The notes under the pieces are model-generated. The model was not told the origin of the DNA, made no database searches, and saw only the letters and a list, made by a program, of their open reading frames with translations. Position numbers and translations under genes: made by a program. Source: Elymus sibiricus (Eukaryota > Streptophyta > Magnoliopsida > Poales > Poaceae). From it: a DNA stretch of 64,000 nucleotides. Below, one piece after another: positions 11,901 through 25,100 of the stretch; position 1 is the stretch's first letter, and each line of letters opens with the position of its first letter. The DNA lies in NCBI GenBank assembly GCA_039707655.1, contig CM077673.1:3916001-3980000 (forward strand), given 5' to 3'.

Positions 11901-14900
11901 TGGACCTCGCCAAAACTTGCAGATTTGGTCCATTCTTAGCAGTTTTCTATGCTATTATTCACTGTTTTTTGGTTGTCGTGGTCGTCCGAACGTTCGAGGA
12001 AGCCCGAGGACCGGTTACGGGGACCTCGCCAAAACTCGCAGATTTTGTCCGTTTTAGCTAGTTTTCTATGCTATTACTCACTCATTTTGGGTTTCGGGGC
12101 GATCCAAACGTTCGGGGAACCCCGGGGTCCGCTTACGAGGACCTCGCCAAAACTCGCAGATTTGGTCCATTCTTACCAGTTTTCTGTGCTATTATTCACT
12201 GTTTTTTGGTTGTCGTGGTTGTCCGAACGTTCGGGGAAGCCCGTCGACGGGTTACGGGGACATCGCCAAAACTCGTAGATTTGGTCCATTCTTTCCTGTT
12301 TTCTATGCTATTACTCACTGATTATGGGTCCCGGGGCGATCCAAATGTTCGGGGAACCCCGGGGTCTGCTTAGGGGGACCTCGGCAAAACTCGCAGATTT
12401 TGTCCATTCTGACCAGATTTCTATGCTATTATTCACTGTTTTTTTGGTTGTCGTGGTCGTCCGAACATTCGGAGAAGCCCGTGGACCGGTTACGGGGACC
12501 TCGCCAAAACTAGTAGATTTTGTCTGTTCCGGCCAGTTTTCTATGCTATTACTCACTGATTTTGGGTCTCGTGACGATCTAAACGTTCGGGGAACCCCGG
12601 GGTCCGCTTACGGGGACCTGGCTAAAACTCGCAGATTTGGTCCATTCTTACCACTTTTCTATGCTATTATTCACTGTTTTTTGGTTGTCGTGGTCGTCCA
12701 AACGTTCGGGGAAGCCCGGGGTCCGGTTATGGGCACCTCGCCAAAACTCGCAGATTTGGTCCATTCTTTCCAGTTTTCTATGCTATTACTCACTGATTTT
12801 GGGTCCTGGGGCGATCCAAATGTTCGGGGAACCCCGAGGTCCGCTTACGGGGACGTCGCCAAAACTCGCAGATTTTGTCCATTCTTACCAATTTTCTGTG
12901 CTATTATTCACTGTTTTTTGGTAGTCATTGTCGTCCGAACATTCGTGGAAGCCCGGGGTGCGCTTATGGGGACCTTGCCAAACTAGCAGATTTTGTCTGT
13001 TCCGGCCGGGGAACCCCGGGGTCTGGTTACGGGGACCTTGCGAAAACTCGCAGATTTGGTCCATTCTTACCAGTTTTCTATGCTATTATTCACTGGTTTT
13101 TGGTTGTCGTGGTCGTCAGAACGTCCGGGGAAGCCCGGGGTCCGGTTACGGGGACCTCTCCAAAACTCGTAGATATGGTCCATTCTTACCGGTTTCTATG
13201 TTATTAGTCACTGATTTTGGTCCCGGGGCGATCCAAATGTTCGGGGAATCCCGGGGTCCTCTTACGGGGACCTCGCCAAAACTCGCAGATTTTGTCCATT
13301 TTGACCAGATTTCTATGCTATCATTCACTGATTTTTGGTAGTCGTGGTCGTCCGAACGTTCGGGGAAGCCCAGGGTCCGGTTACGGGGACCTCGCCAAAA
13401 CTAGCAGATTTTGTCTGTTCTGGCCCGTTTGCTATCTATTACTCACTGTTTTTGGGTCCCGGGGCCATCCAAATGTTCGGGGAACCCCGAGGTCCGCTTA
13501 CGGGGACCTTGCCAAAACTCGCAGATTTGGTACATTCTTACCAGTTTTCCATTCTATTATTCACTGTTTTTTGGTTGTCATGGTCGTCCGAACGTTTGAT
13601 GAAGCCCGGGGATCGGTTACGGTGACCTCGCCAAAAGTCGCAGATTTTGTCCGTTTCGGCCAGTTTTCTATACTATTACTCACTGATTTTGGGTCCCGGG
13701 GCGATCCAAACGTTTGGGAAACCCCGGGGTCTGCTTACGAAGACCTCGCCAAAGCTCGCAGATTTTGTCAATTTGACAAGATTTCTATGCTATTATTCAC
13801 TGTTTTTTGGTAGTCATGGTCGTTCGAACATTCGGGGAATCCCGGGGTGCGCTTATGGTGACCTTGACAAAACTAGCAGATTTTGTCTGTTCCGGCCAGT
13901 TTTCTATGCTATTACTCACTGATTTTGGGTCCCGGGGCGATCCAAACGTTCGGTGAACCCCGGGTTCCGCTTAAGGGATCCACGCCAAAACTTGCAGATT
14001 TGGTCCATTCTTAGCAGTTTTCTATGCTATTATTCACTGTTTTTTGGTTGTCGTGGTCGTCCGAACGTTCGAGGAAGCCCGAGGACCGGTTACGGGGACC
14101 TCGCCAAAACTCGCAGATTTTATCCGTTTTAGCCAGTTTTCGATGCTATTACTCACTGATTTTGGGTTTCGGGGCGATCCAAACGTTCGGGGAACCCCGG
14201 GGTCCGCTTACGGGGACCTCGCCAAAACTCGCAGATTTTGTCCATTCTTACCAGATTTCTATGCTATTATTCACTGTTTTTTTGGTTGTCGTGGTCGTCC
14301 GAACGTTCGGGGAAGCCCGTGGACCGGTTACGAGGACCTCGTGAAAACTAGCAGATTTTTCCTGTTCTGGCCAGTTTTCTATGCTATTACTCACTGATTT
14401 TGGGTCTCAGGACGATCGAAACGTTCGGGGAACCCCGGGGTCTGGTTATGGGGACCTTGCCAAAACTCGCAGATTTGGTCCATTCTTACCAGTTTTCTAT
14501 GCTATTATTCACTGTTTTTTGGTTGTCGTGGTCGTCTGAACGTTCGGGGAAGCCCGGGGTCCGCTTACGGGGACCTCTCCAAAACTCGTAGATTTGGTCC
14601 ATTCTTACCAGTTTTCTATGCTATTAGTCACTGATTTTGGTCCCGGGCCGATCCAAATGTTCGGGGAACCCCGGGGTCCTCTTACGGGGGCCTCGCCAAA
14701 ACTCGCAGATTTTGTCCATTCTAACTACATTTCTATGCTATCATTCACTGTTTTTTGGTAGTCGTGGTCGTCCGAACGTTCAAGGAAGCTCAGGGTCCGG
14801 TTACGGTGACCTCGCCAAAACTAGCAGATTTTGTTTGTTCTGGCCCGTTTTCTATCTATTACTCACTGTTTTTGGGTCCTGGGGCGATCCAAACGTTCGG

Positions 14901-15104
14901 GGAACCCCGAGATCCGCTTACGGGGACCTCGCCAAAACTTGCAGATTTGGTACATTCTTACCAGTTTTCTATGCTATTATTCACTGTTTTTTGGTTGTCG
15001 TGGTCGTCCGAACGTTTGGGGAAGCCCATGGATCGGTTACGGGGACCTTGCCAAAACTCGCATATTTTGTCCATTCTGACCAGATTTCTATGCTGTTATT
15101 CACT

Positions 15105-17704
15105 GTTTTTTTGGTTGTCGTGGTCGTCCGAACATTCGAGGAAGCCCGTGGACCGGTTACGGGGACCTCGCCAAAACTAGCAGATTTTGTCTGTTCCGGC
15201 CAGTTTTCTATGCTATTACTCACTGATTTTGGGTCTCGGGACGATCGACACGTTCGGGGAACCCCGGGGTCTGGTTACGGGGACCTTGCCAAAACTCGCA
15301 GATTTGGTCCATTCTTACCAGTTTTCTATGCTATTATTCACTGGTTTTTGGTTATCGTGGTCGTCAGAACATCCGGGGAAGCCCGGGGTCCGGTTACGGG
15401 GACCTCTCCAAAACTCGTAGATATGGTCCATTCTTACCGGTTTTCTATGTTATTAGTCACTGATTTTGGTCCCGGGGCGATCCAAATGTTCGGGGAATCC
15501 CGGGGTCCTCTTACGGGGACCTCGCCAAAACTCGCAGATTTTGTCCATTCTGACCAGATTTCTATGCTATCATTCACTGATTTTTGGTAGTCGTGGTCGT
15601 CCGAACATTCGGGGAAGCCCAGCATCCGGTTACGGGGACCTCGCCAAAACTAGCAGATTTTGTCTGTTCTGGCCCGTTTGCTATCTATTACTCACTGTTT
15701 TTGGGTCCCGGGGCCATCCAAACGTTCGGGGAACCCCGAGGTCCGCTTACGGGGACCTTGCCAAAACTCGCAGATTTGGTACATTCTTACCAGTTTTCCA
15801 TTCTATTATTCACTGTTTTTTGGTTGTCGTGGTCGTCCGAACGTTTGATGAAGCCCAGGGATCGGTTACGGTGACCTCGCCAAAAGTCGCAGATTTTGTC
15901 CGTTTCGGCCAGTTTTCTATACTATTACTCACTGATTTTGGGTCCCGGGGCGATCCAAACGTTTGGGAAACCCAGGGGTCTGCTTACGAAGACCTCGCCA
16001 AAGCTCGCAGATTTTGTCAATTTGACAAGATTTCTATGCTATTATTCACTGTTTTTTGGTAGTCATGGTCGTTCGAACATTCGGGGAATCCCGGGGTGCG
16101 CTTATGGTGACCTTGCCAAAACTCGCAGATTTGGTCCATTCTTACCAGTTTTCTATGCTATTATTCACTGTTTTTTGGTTGTCGTGGTCGTCTGAACGTT
16201 CGGGGAAGCCCGGGGTCCGCTTACGGGGACCTCTCCAAAACTCGTAGATTTGGTCCATTCTTACCAGTTTTCTATGCTATTAGTCACTGATTTTGGTCCC
16301 GGGCCGATCCAAATGTTCGGGGAACCCCGGGGTCCTCTTACGGGGGCCTCGCCAAAACTCGCAGATTTTGTCCATTCTAACTACATTTCTATGCTATCAT
16401 TCACTGTTTTTTGGTTGTCGTGGTCGTCCGAACATTCGAGGAAGCCCGTGGACCGGTTACGGGGACCTCGCCAAAACTAGCAGATTTTGTCTGTTCCGGC
16501 CAGTTTTCTATGCTATTACTCACTGATTTTGGGTCCCGGGACGATCGACACGTTCGGGGAACCCCGGGGTCTGGTTACGGGGACCTTGCCAAAACTCGCC
16601 GATTTGGTCCATTCTTACCAGTTTTCTATGCTATTATTCACTGGTTTTTGGTTATCGTGGTCGTCAGAACATCCGGGGAAGCCCGGGGTCCGGTTACGGG
16701 GACCTCTCCAAAACTCGTAGATATGGTCCATTCTTACCGGTTTTCTATGTTATTAGTCACTGATTTTGGTCCCGGGGCGATCCAAATGTTCGGGGAATCC
16801 CGGGGTCCTCTTACGGGGACCTCGCCAAAACTCGCAGATTTTGTCCATTCTGACCAGATTTCTATGCTATCATTCACTGATTTTTGGTAGTCGTGGTCGT
16901 CCGAACATTCGGGGAAGCCCAGCATCCGGTTACGGGGACCTCGCCAAAACTAGCAGATTTTGTCTGTTCTGGCCCGTTTGCTATCTATTACTCACTGTTT
17001 TTGGGTCCCGGGGCCATCCAAACGTTCGGGGAACCCCGAGGTCCGCTTACGGGGACCTTGCCAAAACTCGCAGATTTGGTACATTCTTACCAGTTTTCCA
17101 TTCTATTATTCACTGTTTTTTGGTTGTCGTGGTCGTCCGAACGTTTGATGAAGCCCAGGGATCGGTTACGGTGACCTCGCCAAAAGTCGCAGATTTTGTC
17201 CGTTTCGGCCAGTTTTCTATACTATTACTCACTGATTTTGGGTCCCGGGGCGATCCAAACGTTTGGGAAACCCAGGGGTCTGCTTACGAAGACCTCGCCA
17301 AAGCTCGCAGATTTTGTCAATTTGACAAGATTTCTATGCTATTATTCACTGTTTTTTGGTAGTCATGGTCGTTCGAACATTCGGGGAATCCCGGGGTGCG
17401 CTTATGGTGACCTTGCCAAAACTCGCAGATTTGGTCCATTCTTACCAGATTTCTATGCTATTATTCACTGTTTTTTGGTTGTCGTGGTCGTCTGAACGTT
17501 CGGGGAAGCCCGGGGTCCGCTTACGGGGACCTCTCCAAAACTCGTAGATTTGGTCCATTCTTACCAGTTTTCTATGCTATTAGTCACTGATTTTGGTCCC
17601 GGGCCGATCCAAATGTTCGGGGAACCCCGGGGTCCTCTTACGGGGGCCTCGCCAAAACTCGCAGATTTTGTCCATTCTAACTACATTTCTATGCTATCAT
17701 TCAC
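15105..17704. repeat. 1300-bp tandem duplication within the satellite
   Basis: About 15105-16404 repeats at about 16405-17704 with offset 1300 bp (11 monomers). Private variants recur at the same offset. Examples are CGATCGACACGTTC near 15242 and 16542, AAGCCCAGCATCCGG near 15616 and 16916, and GTTTGATGAAGCCC near 15843 and 17143. The edges are approximate. Confidence 0.88.
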
Positions 17705-18443
17705 TGTTTTTTGGTAGTCGTGGTCGTCCGAACGTTCAAGGAAGCTCGGGGTCCGGTTACGGTGACCTCGCCAAAACTAGCAGATTTTGTTTGTTCTGGC
17801 CCGTTTTCTATCTATTACTCACTGTTTTTGGGTCCCGGGGCGATCCAAACGTTCGGGGAACCCCGAGATCCGCTTAAGGGGACCTCGCCAAAACTTAAAA
17901 TTTGGTACATTCTTACCAGTTTTCTATGCTATTATTCACTGTTTTTTGGTTGTCGTGGTCGTTCGAACGTTTGGGGAAGCCCGGGGTCCGCTTACGGGGA
18001 CCTCTCCAAAACTCGTAGATTTGGTCCATTCTTACCAGTTTTCTATGCTATTAGTCACTGATTTTGGTCCCGGGCCGATCCAAATGTTCGGGGAACCCCG
18101 GGGTCCTCTTACGGGGGCCTCGCCAAAACTCGCAGATTTTGTCCATTCTAACTACATTTCTATGCTATCATTCACTGTTTTTTGGTAGTCGTGGTCGTCC
18201 GAACGTTCAAGGAAGCTCAGGGTCCGGTTACGGTGACCTCGCCAAAACTAGCAGATTTTGTTTGTTCTGGCCCGTTTTCTATCTATTACTCACTGTTTTT
18301 GGGTCCCGGGGCGATCCAAACGTTCGGGGAACCCCGAGATCCGCTTAAGGGGACCTCGCCAAAACTTGCAGATTTGGTACATTCTTACCAGTTTTCTATG
18401 CTATTATTCACTGTTTTTTGGTTGTCGTGGTCGTTCCAACGTT
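17502..18443. repeat. 471-bp tandem duplication within the satellite
   Basis: About 17502-17972 repeats at about 17973-18443 with offset 471 bp (four monomers). The shared rare words include GGGCCGATCC, CTAACTACATTTC and CCGCTTAAGGGG. The first copy has a small deletion in the normally invariant GCAGATTT block (it reads CTTAAAATTTGG near 17895), which shifts the offset to 472 after that point. Confidence 0.85.
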
Positions 18444-21400
18444 TGGGGCAGCCCATGGATCGGTTACGGGGACCTTGCCAAAACTCGCATATTTTGTCCA
18501 TTCTGACCAGATTTCTATGCTCTTATTCACTGTTTTTTTGGTTGTCGTGGTCGTCCGAACATTCGGGGAAGCCCGTGGACCGGTTACGGGGACCTCGCCA
18601 AAACTAGCAGATTTTGTCTGTTCCGGCCAGTTTTCTATGCTATTACTCACTGATTTTGGGCCTTGGGACGATCGACACGTTCGGGGAACCCCGGGGTCTG
18701 GTTACGGGTACCTTGCCAAAACTCACAGATTTGGTCCATTCTTACCAGTTTTCTATGCTATTAGTCACTGATTTTGGTCCCGGGGCGATCCAAATGTTCG
18801 GGGAACCCCGGGGTCCGCTTACGGGGACCTCGCCAAAACTCGCAGATTTTGTCCATTCTGACCAGATTTCTATGCTATCATTCACTGTTTTTTGGTAGTC
18901 GTGGTCGTCCGAACGTTCGGGGAAGCCCGGGGTCTGGTTATGGGGACCTCGCCAAAACTAGCAGATTTTGTCTGTTCTGGCCCGTTTTCTATCTATTACT
19001 CACTATTTTTGGGTCCCGGGGCGATCCAAACGTTCGGGGAACCCCGGGTTCCGCTTAAGGGATCCTCGCCAAAACTTGCAGATTTGGTCCATTCTTAAAC
19101 GTTTTCTATGCTATTATTCACTGTATTTTGGTTGCCGTGGTCGTCCGAATGTTCGAGGAAGCCCATGGACCGGTTACGAGGACCTCGCCAAAACTAGCAG
19201 ATTTTGTCTGTTCTCGCCAGTTTTCTATGCTATTACTCACTGATTTTTGGTCTCAGGACGATCGAAACGCTCGGGGAACCCCGGGGTCTGGTTATGGGGA
19301 CCTTGCCAAAACTCGCAGATTTGGTCCGTTCTTACCAGTTTTCTATGCTATTATTCACTGTTTTTTGGTTGTCGTGGTCGTCTGAATGTTCGGGGAAGCC
19401 CGGGGTCCGCTTACGGGGACCTCTCCAAAACTCGTTGATTTGGTCCATTCTTACCAGTTTTCTATGCTATTAGTCACTGATTTTGGTCCTGGGGCGATCC
19501 AAATGTTCGGGGAACCCCAGGGTCCACTTACGGGGCCTCGCCAAAACTCGCAGATTTTGTCCATTCTAACCAGATTTCTATGCTATCATTCACTGTTTTT
19601 TGGTAGTCGTGGTCGTCCGAACGTTCAAGGAAGCTCGGGGTCCGGTTACGGTGACCTCGCCAAAACTAGCAGATTTTGTTTGTTCTGGCCCGTTTTCTAT
19701 CTATTACTCACTGTTTTTGGGTCCCGGGGCGATCCAAACGTTCGGGGAACCCCGGGTTCCGCTTAAGGGATCCTCGCCAAAACTTGCAGATTTGGTCCAT
19801 TCTTAAACGTTTTCTATGCTATTATTCACTGTTTTTTGGTTGCCGTGGTCGTCCGAATGTTCGAGGAAGCCCGAGGACCGGTTACGGGGACCTCGCCAAA
19901 ACTCGCAGATTTTGTCCGTTTTAGCCAGTTTTCTATGCTATTACTCACTGATTTTGGGTTTCGGGGCGATCCAAACGTTCGGGGAACCACGGGGTCCGCT
20001 TACGGGGACCTCGCCAAAACTCGCAGATTTGGTCCATTCTTACCAGTTTTCTGTGCTATTATTCACTGTTTTTTGGTTGTCGTGGTCGTTCGAACGTTCG
20101 GGGAAGCCCGTGGACCGGTTACGGGGACATCGCCAAACCTCGCAAATTTGGTCCATTCTTACCTGTTTTCTATGCTATTACTCACTGATTATGGGTCCCG
20201 GGGCGATCCAAATGTTCGGGGAACCTCGGGGTCCGCTTATGGGGACCTCGCCAAAACTCGCAGATTTTGTCCATTCTGACCAGATTTCTATGCTATTATT
20301 CACTGTTTTTCTGGTTGTCGTGGTCGTCCGAACATTCGGGGAAGCCCGTGGACCGGTTACGAGGACCTCGCCAAAATTAGCAGATTTTGTCTGTTCTGGC
20401 CAGTTTTCTATGCTATTACTCACTGATTTTGGGTCTCAGGACGATCGAAACGTTCGGGGAACCCCGGGGTCTGGTTATGGGGACCTTGCCAAAACTCGCA
20501 GATTTGGTCCGTTCTTACCAGTTTTCTATGCTATTATTCACTGATTTTGGTCCTGGGGCGATCCAAATGTTCGGGGAACCCCAGGGTCCGCTTACGGGGG
20601 CCTCGCCAAAACTCGCAGATTTTGTCCATTCTAACCAGATTTCTATGCTATCATTCACTGTTTTTTGGTAGTCGTGGTCGTCTGAACGTTCGGGGAAGCC
20701 CGGGGTCCGCTTACGGGGACCTCTCCAAAACTCGTAGATTTGGTCCATTCTTACCAGTTTTCTATGCTATTAGTCACTGATTTTGGTCCTGGGGCGATCC
20801 AAATGTTCGGGGAACCCCAGGGTCCGCTTACGGGGGCCTCGCCAAAACTCGCAGATTTTGTCCATTCTAACCAGATTTCTATGCTATCATTCACTGTTTT
20901 TTGGTAGTCGTGGTCGTCCGAACGTTCAAGGAAGCTCGGGGTCCGGTTACGGTGACCTCGCCAAAACTAGCAGATTTTGTTTGTTCTGGCCCGTTTTCTA
21001 TCTATTACTCACTGTTTTTGGGTCCCGGGGCGATCCAAACGTTCGGGGAACCCCGAGGTCCGCTTACGGGGACCTCGCCAAAACTTGCAGATTTGGTACA
21101 TTCTTACCAGTTTTCTATGCTATTATTCACTGTTTTTTGGTTGTCGTGGTCGTCCGAACGTTTGGGGAAGCCCAGGGATCGGTTACGGGGACCTCGCCAA
21201 AAGTCGCAGATTTTGTCCGTTTCGACCAGTTTTCTATACTATTACTCACTGATTTTGGGTCCCAGGGCGATCCAAACGTTTGGGGAACCCCGGGGTCTGC
21301 TTACGAAGACCCCGCCAAAACTCGCAGATTTTCTCCATTTGACTAGATTTCTATGCTATTATTCACTGGTTTTTGGTAGTCATGGTCGTTCGAACATTCG

Positions 21401-22117
21401 GAGAAGCCCGGGGTGCGCTTATGGGGACCTTGACAAAACTAGCAGATTTTGTCTGTTCCGACCAGTTTTCTATGCTATTACTCACTGATTTTGGGTCCCG
21501 GGGCAATCTAAACGTTCGGGGAACCCCGGGTTCCGCTTAATGGGACCTCGCCAAAACTTGCAGATTTGGTCCATTCTTAGCAGTTTTCTATGCTATTATT
21601 CACTATTTTTTGGTTGTCGTGGTCGTCCGAACGTTCGAGGAAGCCCGAGGACCGGTTACGGGGACCTCGCCAAAACTTGCAAATTTTGTCCGTTTTAGCT
21701 AGTTTTCTATGCTATTACTCACTCATTTTGGGTTTCGGGGCGATCCAAACGTTCGGGGAACCCCGGGGTCCGCTTACGAGGACCTCGCCAAAACTTGCAG
21801 ATTTGGTCCATTCTTACCAGTTTTCTATGCTATTATTCACTGTTTTTTGGTTGTCGTGGTTGTCCGAACGTTCGGGGAAGCCCGTCGACCGGTTACGGGG
21901 ACATCGCCAAAACTCGCAGATTTGGTCCATTCTTTCCTGTTTTCTATGCTATTACTCACTGATTATGGGTCCCGGGGCGATCCAAATGTTCGGGGAACCC
22001 CGGGGTCTGCTTAGGGGGACCTCGGCAAAACTCGCAGATTTTGTCCATTCTGACCAGATTTCTATGCTATTATTCACTGTTTTTTTGGTTGTCGTGGTCG
22101 TCCGAACATTCGGGGAA

Positions 22118-25100
22118 GCCCGTGGACCGGTTACGGGGACCTCGCCAAAACTAGTAGATTTTGTCTGTTCCGGCAAGTTTTCTATGCTATTACTCACTGA
22201 TTTTGGGTCTCGGGACGATCGAAACGTTCGGGGAACCCCGGGGTCCGCTTACGGGGACCTCGCCAAAACTCGCAGATTTGGTCCATTATTACCAGATTTC
22301 TATGCTATTACTCACTGATTTTGGTTGTCGTGGTCGTCCCAACATTTGGGGATGCCCGAGGTCCGGTTACGGGGACCTGGCCAAAACTGGCAGATTTGGT
22401 CCATTCTTACCACTTTTCTATGCTATTATTCACTGTTTTTTGGTTGTCGTGGTCGTCCAAACGTTCGGGGAAGCCCGGGGTCCGGTTATGGGCACCTCGC
22501 CAAAACTCGCAGATTTGGTCCATTCTTTCCAGTTTTCTATGCTATTACTCACTGATTTTGGGTCCTGGGGCGATCCAAATGTTCGGGGAACCCCGAGGTC
22601 CGCTTACGGGGACGTCGCCAAAACTCGCAGATTTTGTCCATTCTTACCAATTTTCTGTGCTATTATTCACTGTTTTTTGGTTGTCGTGGTCGTCCGAACG
22701 TTCGGGGAAGCCCGTGGACCGGTTACGGGGACATCGCCAAAACTCGCGGATTTGGTCCATTCTTACCTGTTTTCTATGCTATTACTCACTGATTATGGGT
22801 CCCAGGGCGATCCAAATGTTCGGGGAACCTCAGGGTCCGCTTACAGGGACCTCGCCAAAACTAGCAGATTTTGTTTGTTCTGGCCCATTTTCTATCTATT
22901 ACTCACTGTTTTTGGGTCCCGGGGCGATCCAAATGTTCGGGGAACCCCGAGGTGCGCTTACGGGGACCTCGCCAAAACTTGCAGATTTGGTACATTCTTA
23001 CCAGTTATCTATGCTATTACTCACCGTTTTTTGGTTGTCGTGGTCGTCCGAACGTTTGATGAAGCCCGGGGATCGGTTACGGGGACTTCGCCAAAAGTCA
23101 CAGATTTTGTCCGTTTCGGCCAGTTTTCTATATTATTAGTCACTGATTTTGGGTTCCGGGGCTATCCAAACGTTTGGGGAACCCCGGGGTCCATTTGACA
23201 AGATTTCTATGCTATTATTCACTGTTTTTTGGTAGTCATGGTCGTTCGAATATTCGGAAAAGCCCGGGGTGCGCTTGTGGGGACCTTGACAGAACTAGCA
23301 GATTTTGTCTGTTCCGGCCAGTTTTCTATGCTATTACTCACTGATTTTGGGTCCCGGGGCGATCCAAACGTTCGGGGAACCCCGGGTTCCGCTTAAGGGG
23401 ACCTCGCCAAAACTTGCAGATTTGGTCCATTCTTAGCAGTTTTCTATGCTATTATCCACTGTTTTTTGGTTGTCGTGGTCGTCCGAACGTTCGAGGAAGC
23501 CCGAGGACCGGTTACGGGGACCTCGCCAAAACTCACAGATTTTGTCCGTTTTAGCTAGTTTTCTATGCTATTACTCACTGATTTTGGGTTTCGAGGCGAT
23601 CCAAACGTTCGGGGAACCCTGGGGTCCGCTTACGGGGACCTCACCAAAACTCGCAGATTTGGTCCATTCTTACCAGATTTCTGTGCTATTATTCACTGTT
23701 TTTTGGTTGTCGTGGTCGTCCGAACGTTCGGGGAAGCCCGTCGACCGGTTACGGGGACATCGCCAAAACTCGAAGATTTGGTCCATTCTTTCCAGTTTTC
23801 TATGCTATTACTCACTGATTATGGGTCCTGGGGCGATCCAAATATTCGGGGAACCCCGGGGTCCGCTTACGGGGATGCCACCAAAACTCGCAGATTTTGT
23901 CCATTCTTACCAGTTTTCTGTGCTATTATTCACTGTTTTTTGGTTGTCGTGGTCGTCCGAACGTTCGGGGAAGCCCGTGGACCGGTTACGGGGACATCGC
24001 CAAAACTCGCAGATTTGGTCCATTCTTACCTGTTTTCTATGCTATTACTCACTGATTATGGGTCCCAGGGCGATCCAAATGTTCGGGGAACCTCAGGGTC
24101 CGCTTACGGGGACCTCGCCAAAACTCGCAAATTTTGTCCATTCTGACCAGATTTCTATGCTATTATTCACTGTTTTTTTGGTTGTCGTGGTCGTCCGAAC
24201 ATTCGGGGAAGCCCGTGGACTAGTTACGGGGACCTCGCCAAAACTAGCAGATTTGGTCCATTCTTACCAGTTTTCTATGCTATTATTCACCGTTTTTGGT
24301 TGTCGTGGTAGTCCGAACGTTCGGGGAAGCCCGGGGTCTGGTTATGGGGACCTCAGCAAAACTCGTAGATTTGGTCCATTCTTACCAGTTTTCTATGCTA
24401 TTAGACACTGATTTTGGTCCCGGGGCGATCCAAATGTTCGGGGAAGCCCGGGGTCCGCTTACGGGGACCTCGCCAAAACACACAGATTTCGTCCATTCTG
24501 ACCAGATTTCTATGCTATCATTCACTGTTTTTTGGTAGTCGTGGGCGTCCGTACGTTCGGGGAAGCCCGGGGTGCGGTTACGGGGACCTCACCAAAACTA
24601 GCAGATTTTGTCTGTTCCGTCCCGTTTTCTATCTATTACTCACTGTTTTTGGGTCCCGGGGGGATCCAAAGGTTCGGGGAACCCCGAGGTCCGCTTACGG
24701 GGACCTCGCCGAAACTCGCAGATTTGGTACATTCTTACCAGTTTTCTATGCTATTATTCACTGTTTTTTGGTTGTCGTGGTCGTCTGAACGTTTGGGGAA
24801 GCCCGTGGATCGGTTACGGGTACCTCGCCAAAACTAGCAGATTTTGTCTGTTCCGGCCAGTTTTCTATACGATTACTCACTGATTTTGGGTCCCCGGGCG
24901 ATCCAAACGTTTAGGGAACCCCGGGGTCTGCTTACGAAGACCTCGCCAAAACTCGCAGATTTTGTCCATTTGACAAGATTTCTATGCTATTATTCACAGT
25001 TTTTTGGTAGTCATGGTCGTTCGAACATTCGGGGAAGCCCAGGGTGCACTTATGGGGACCTTGACAAAACTAGCAGATTTTGTCTGTTTCGGCCAGTTTT

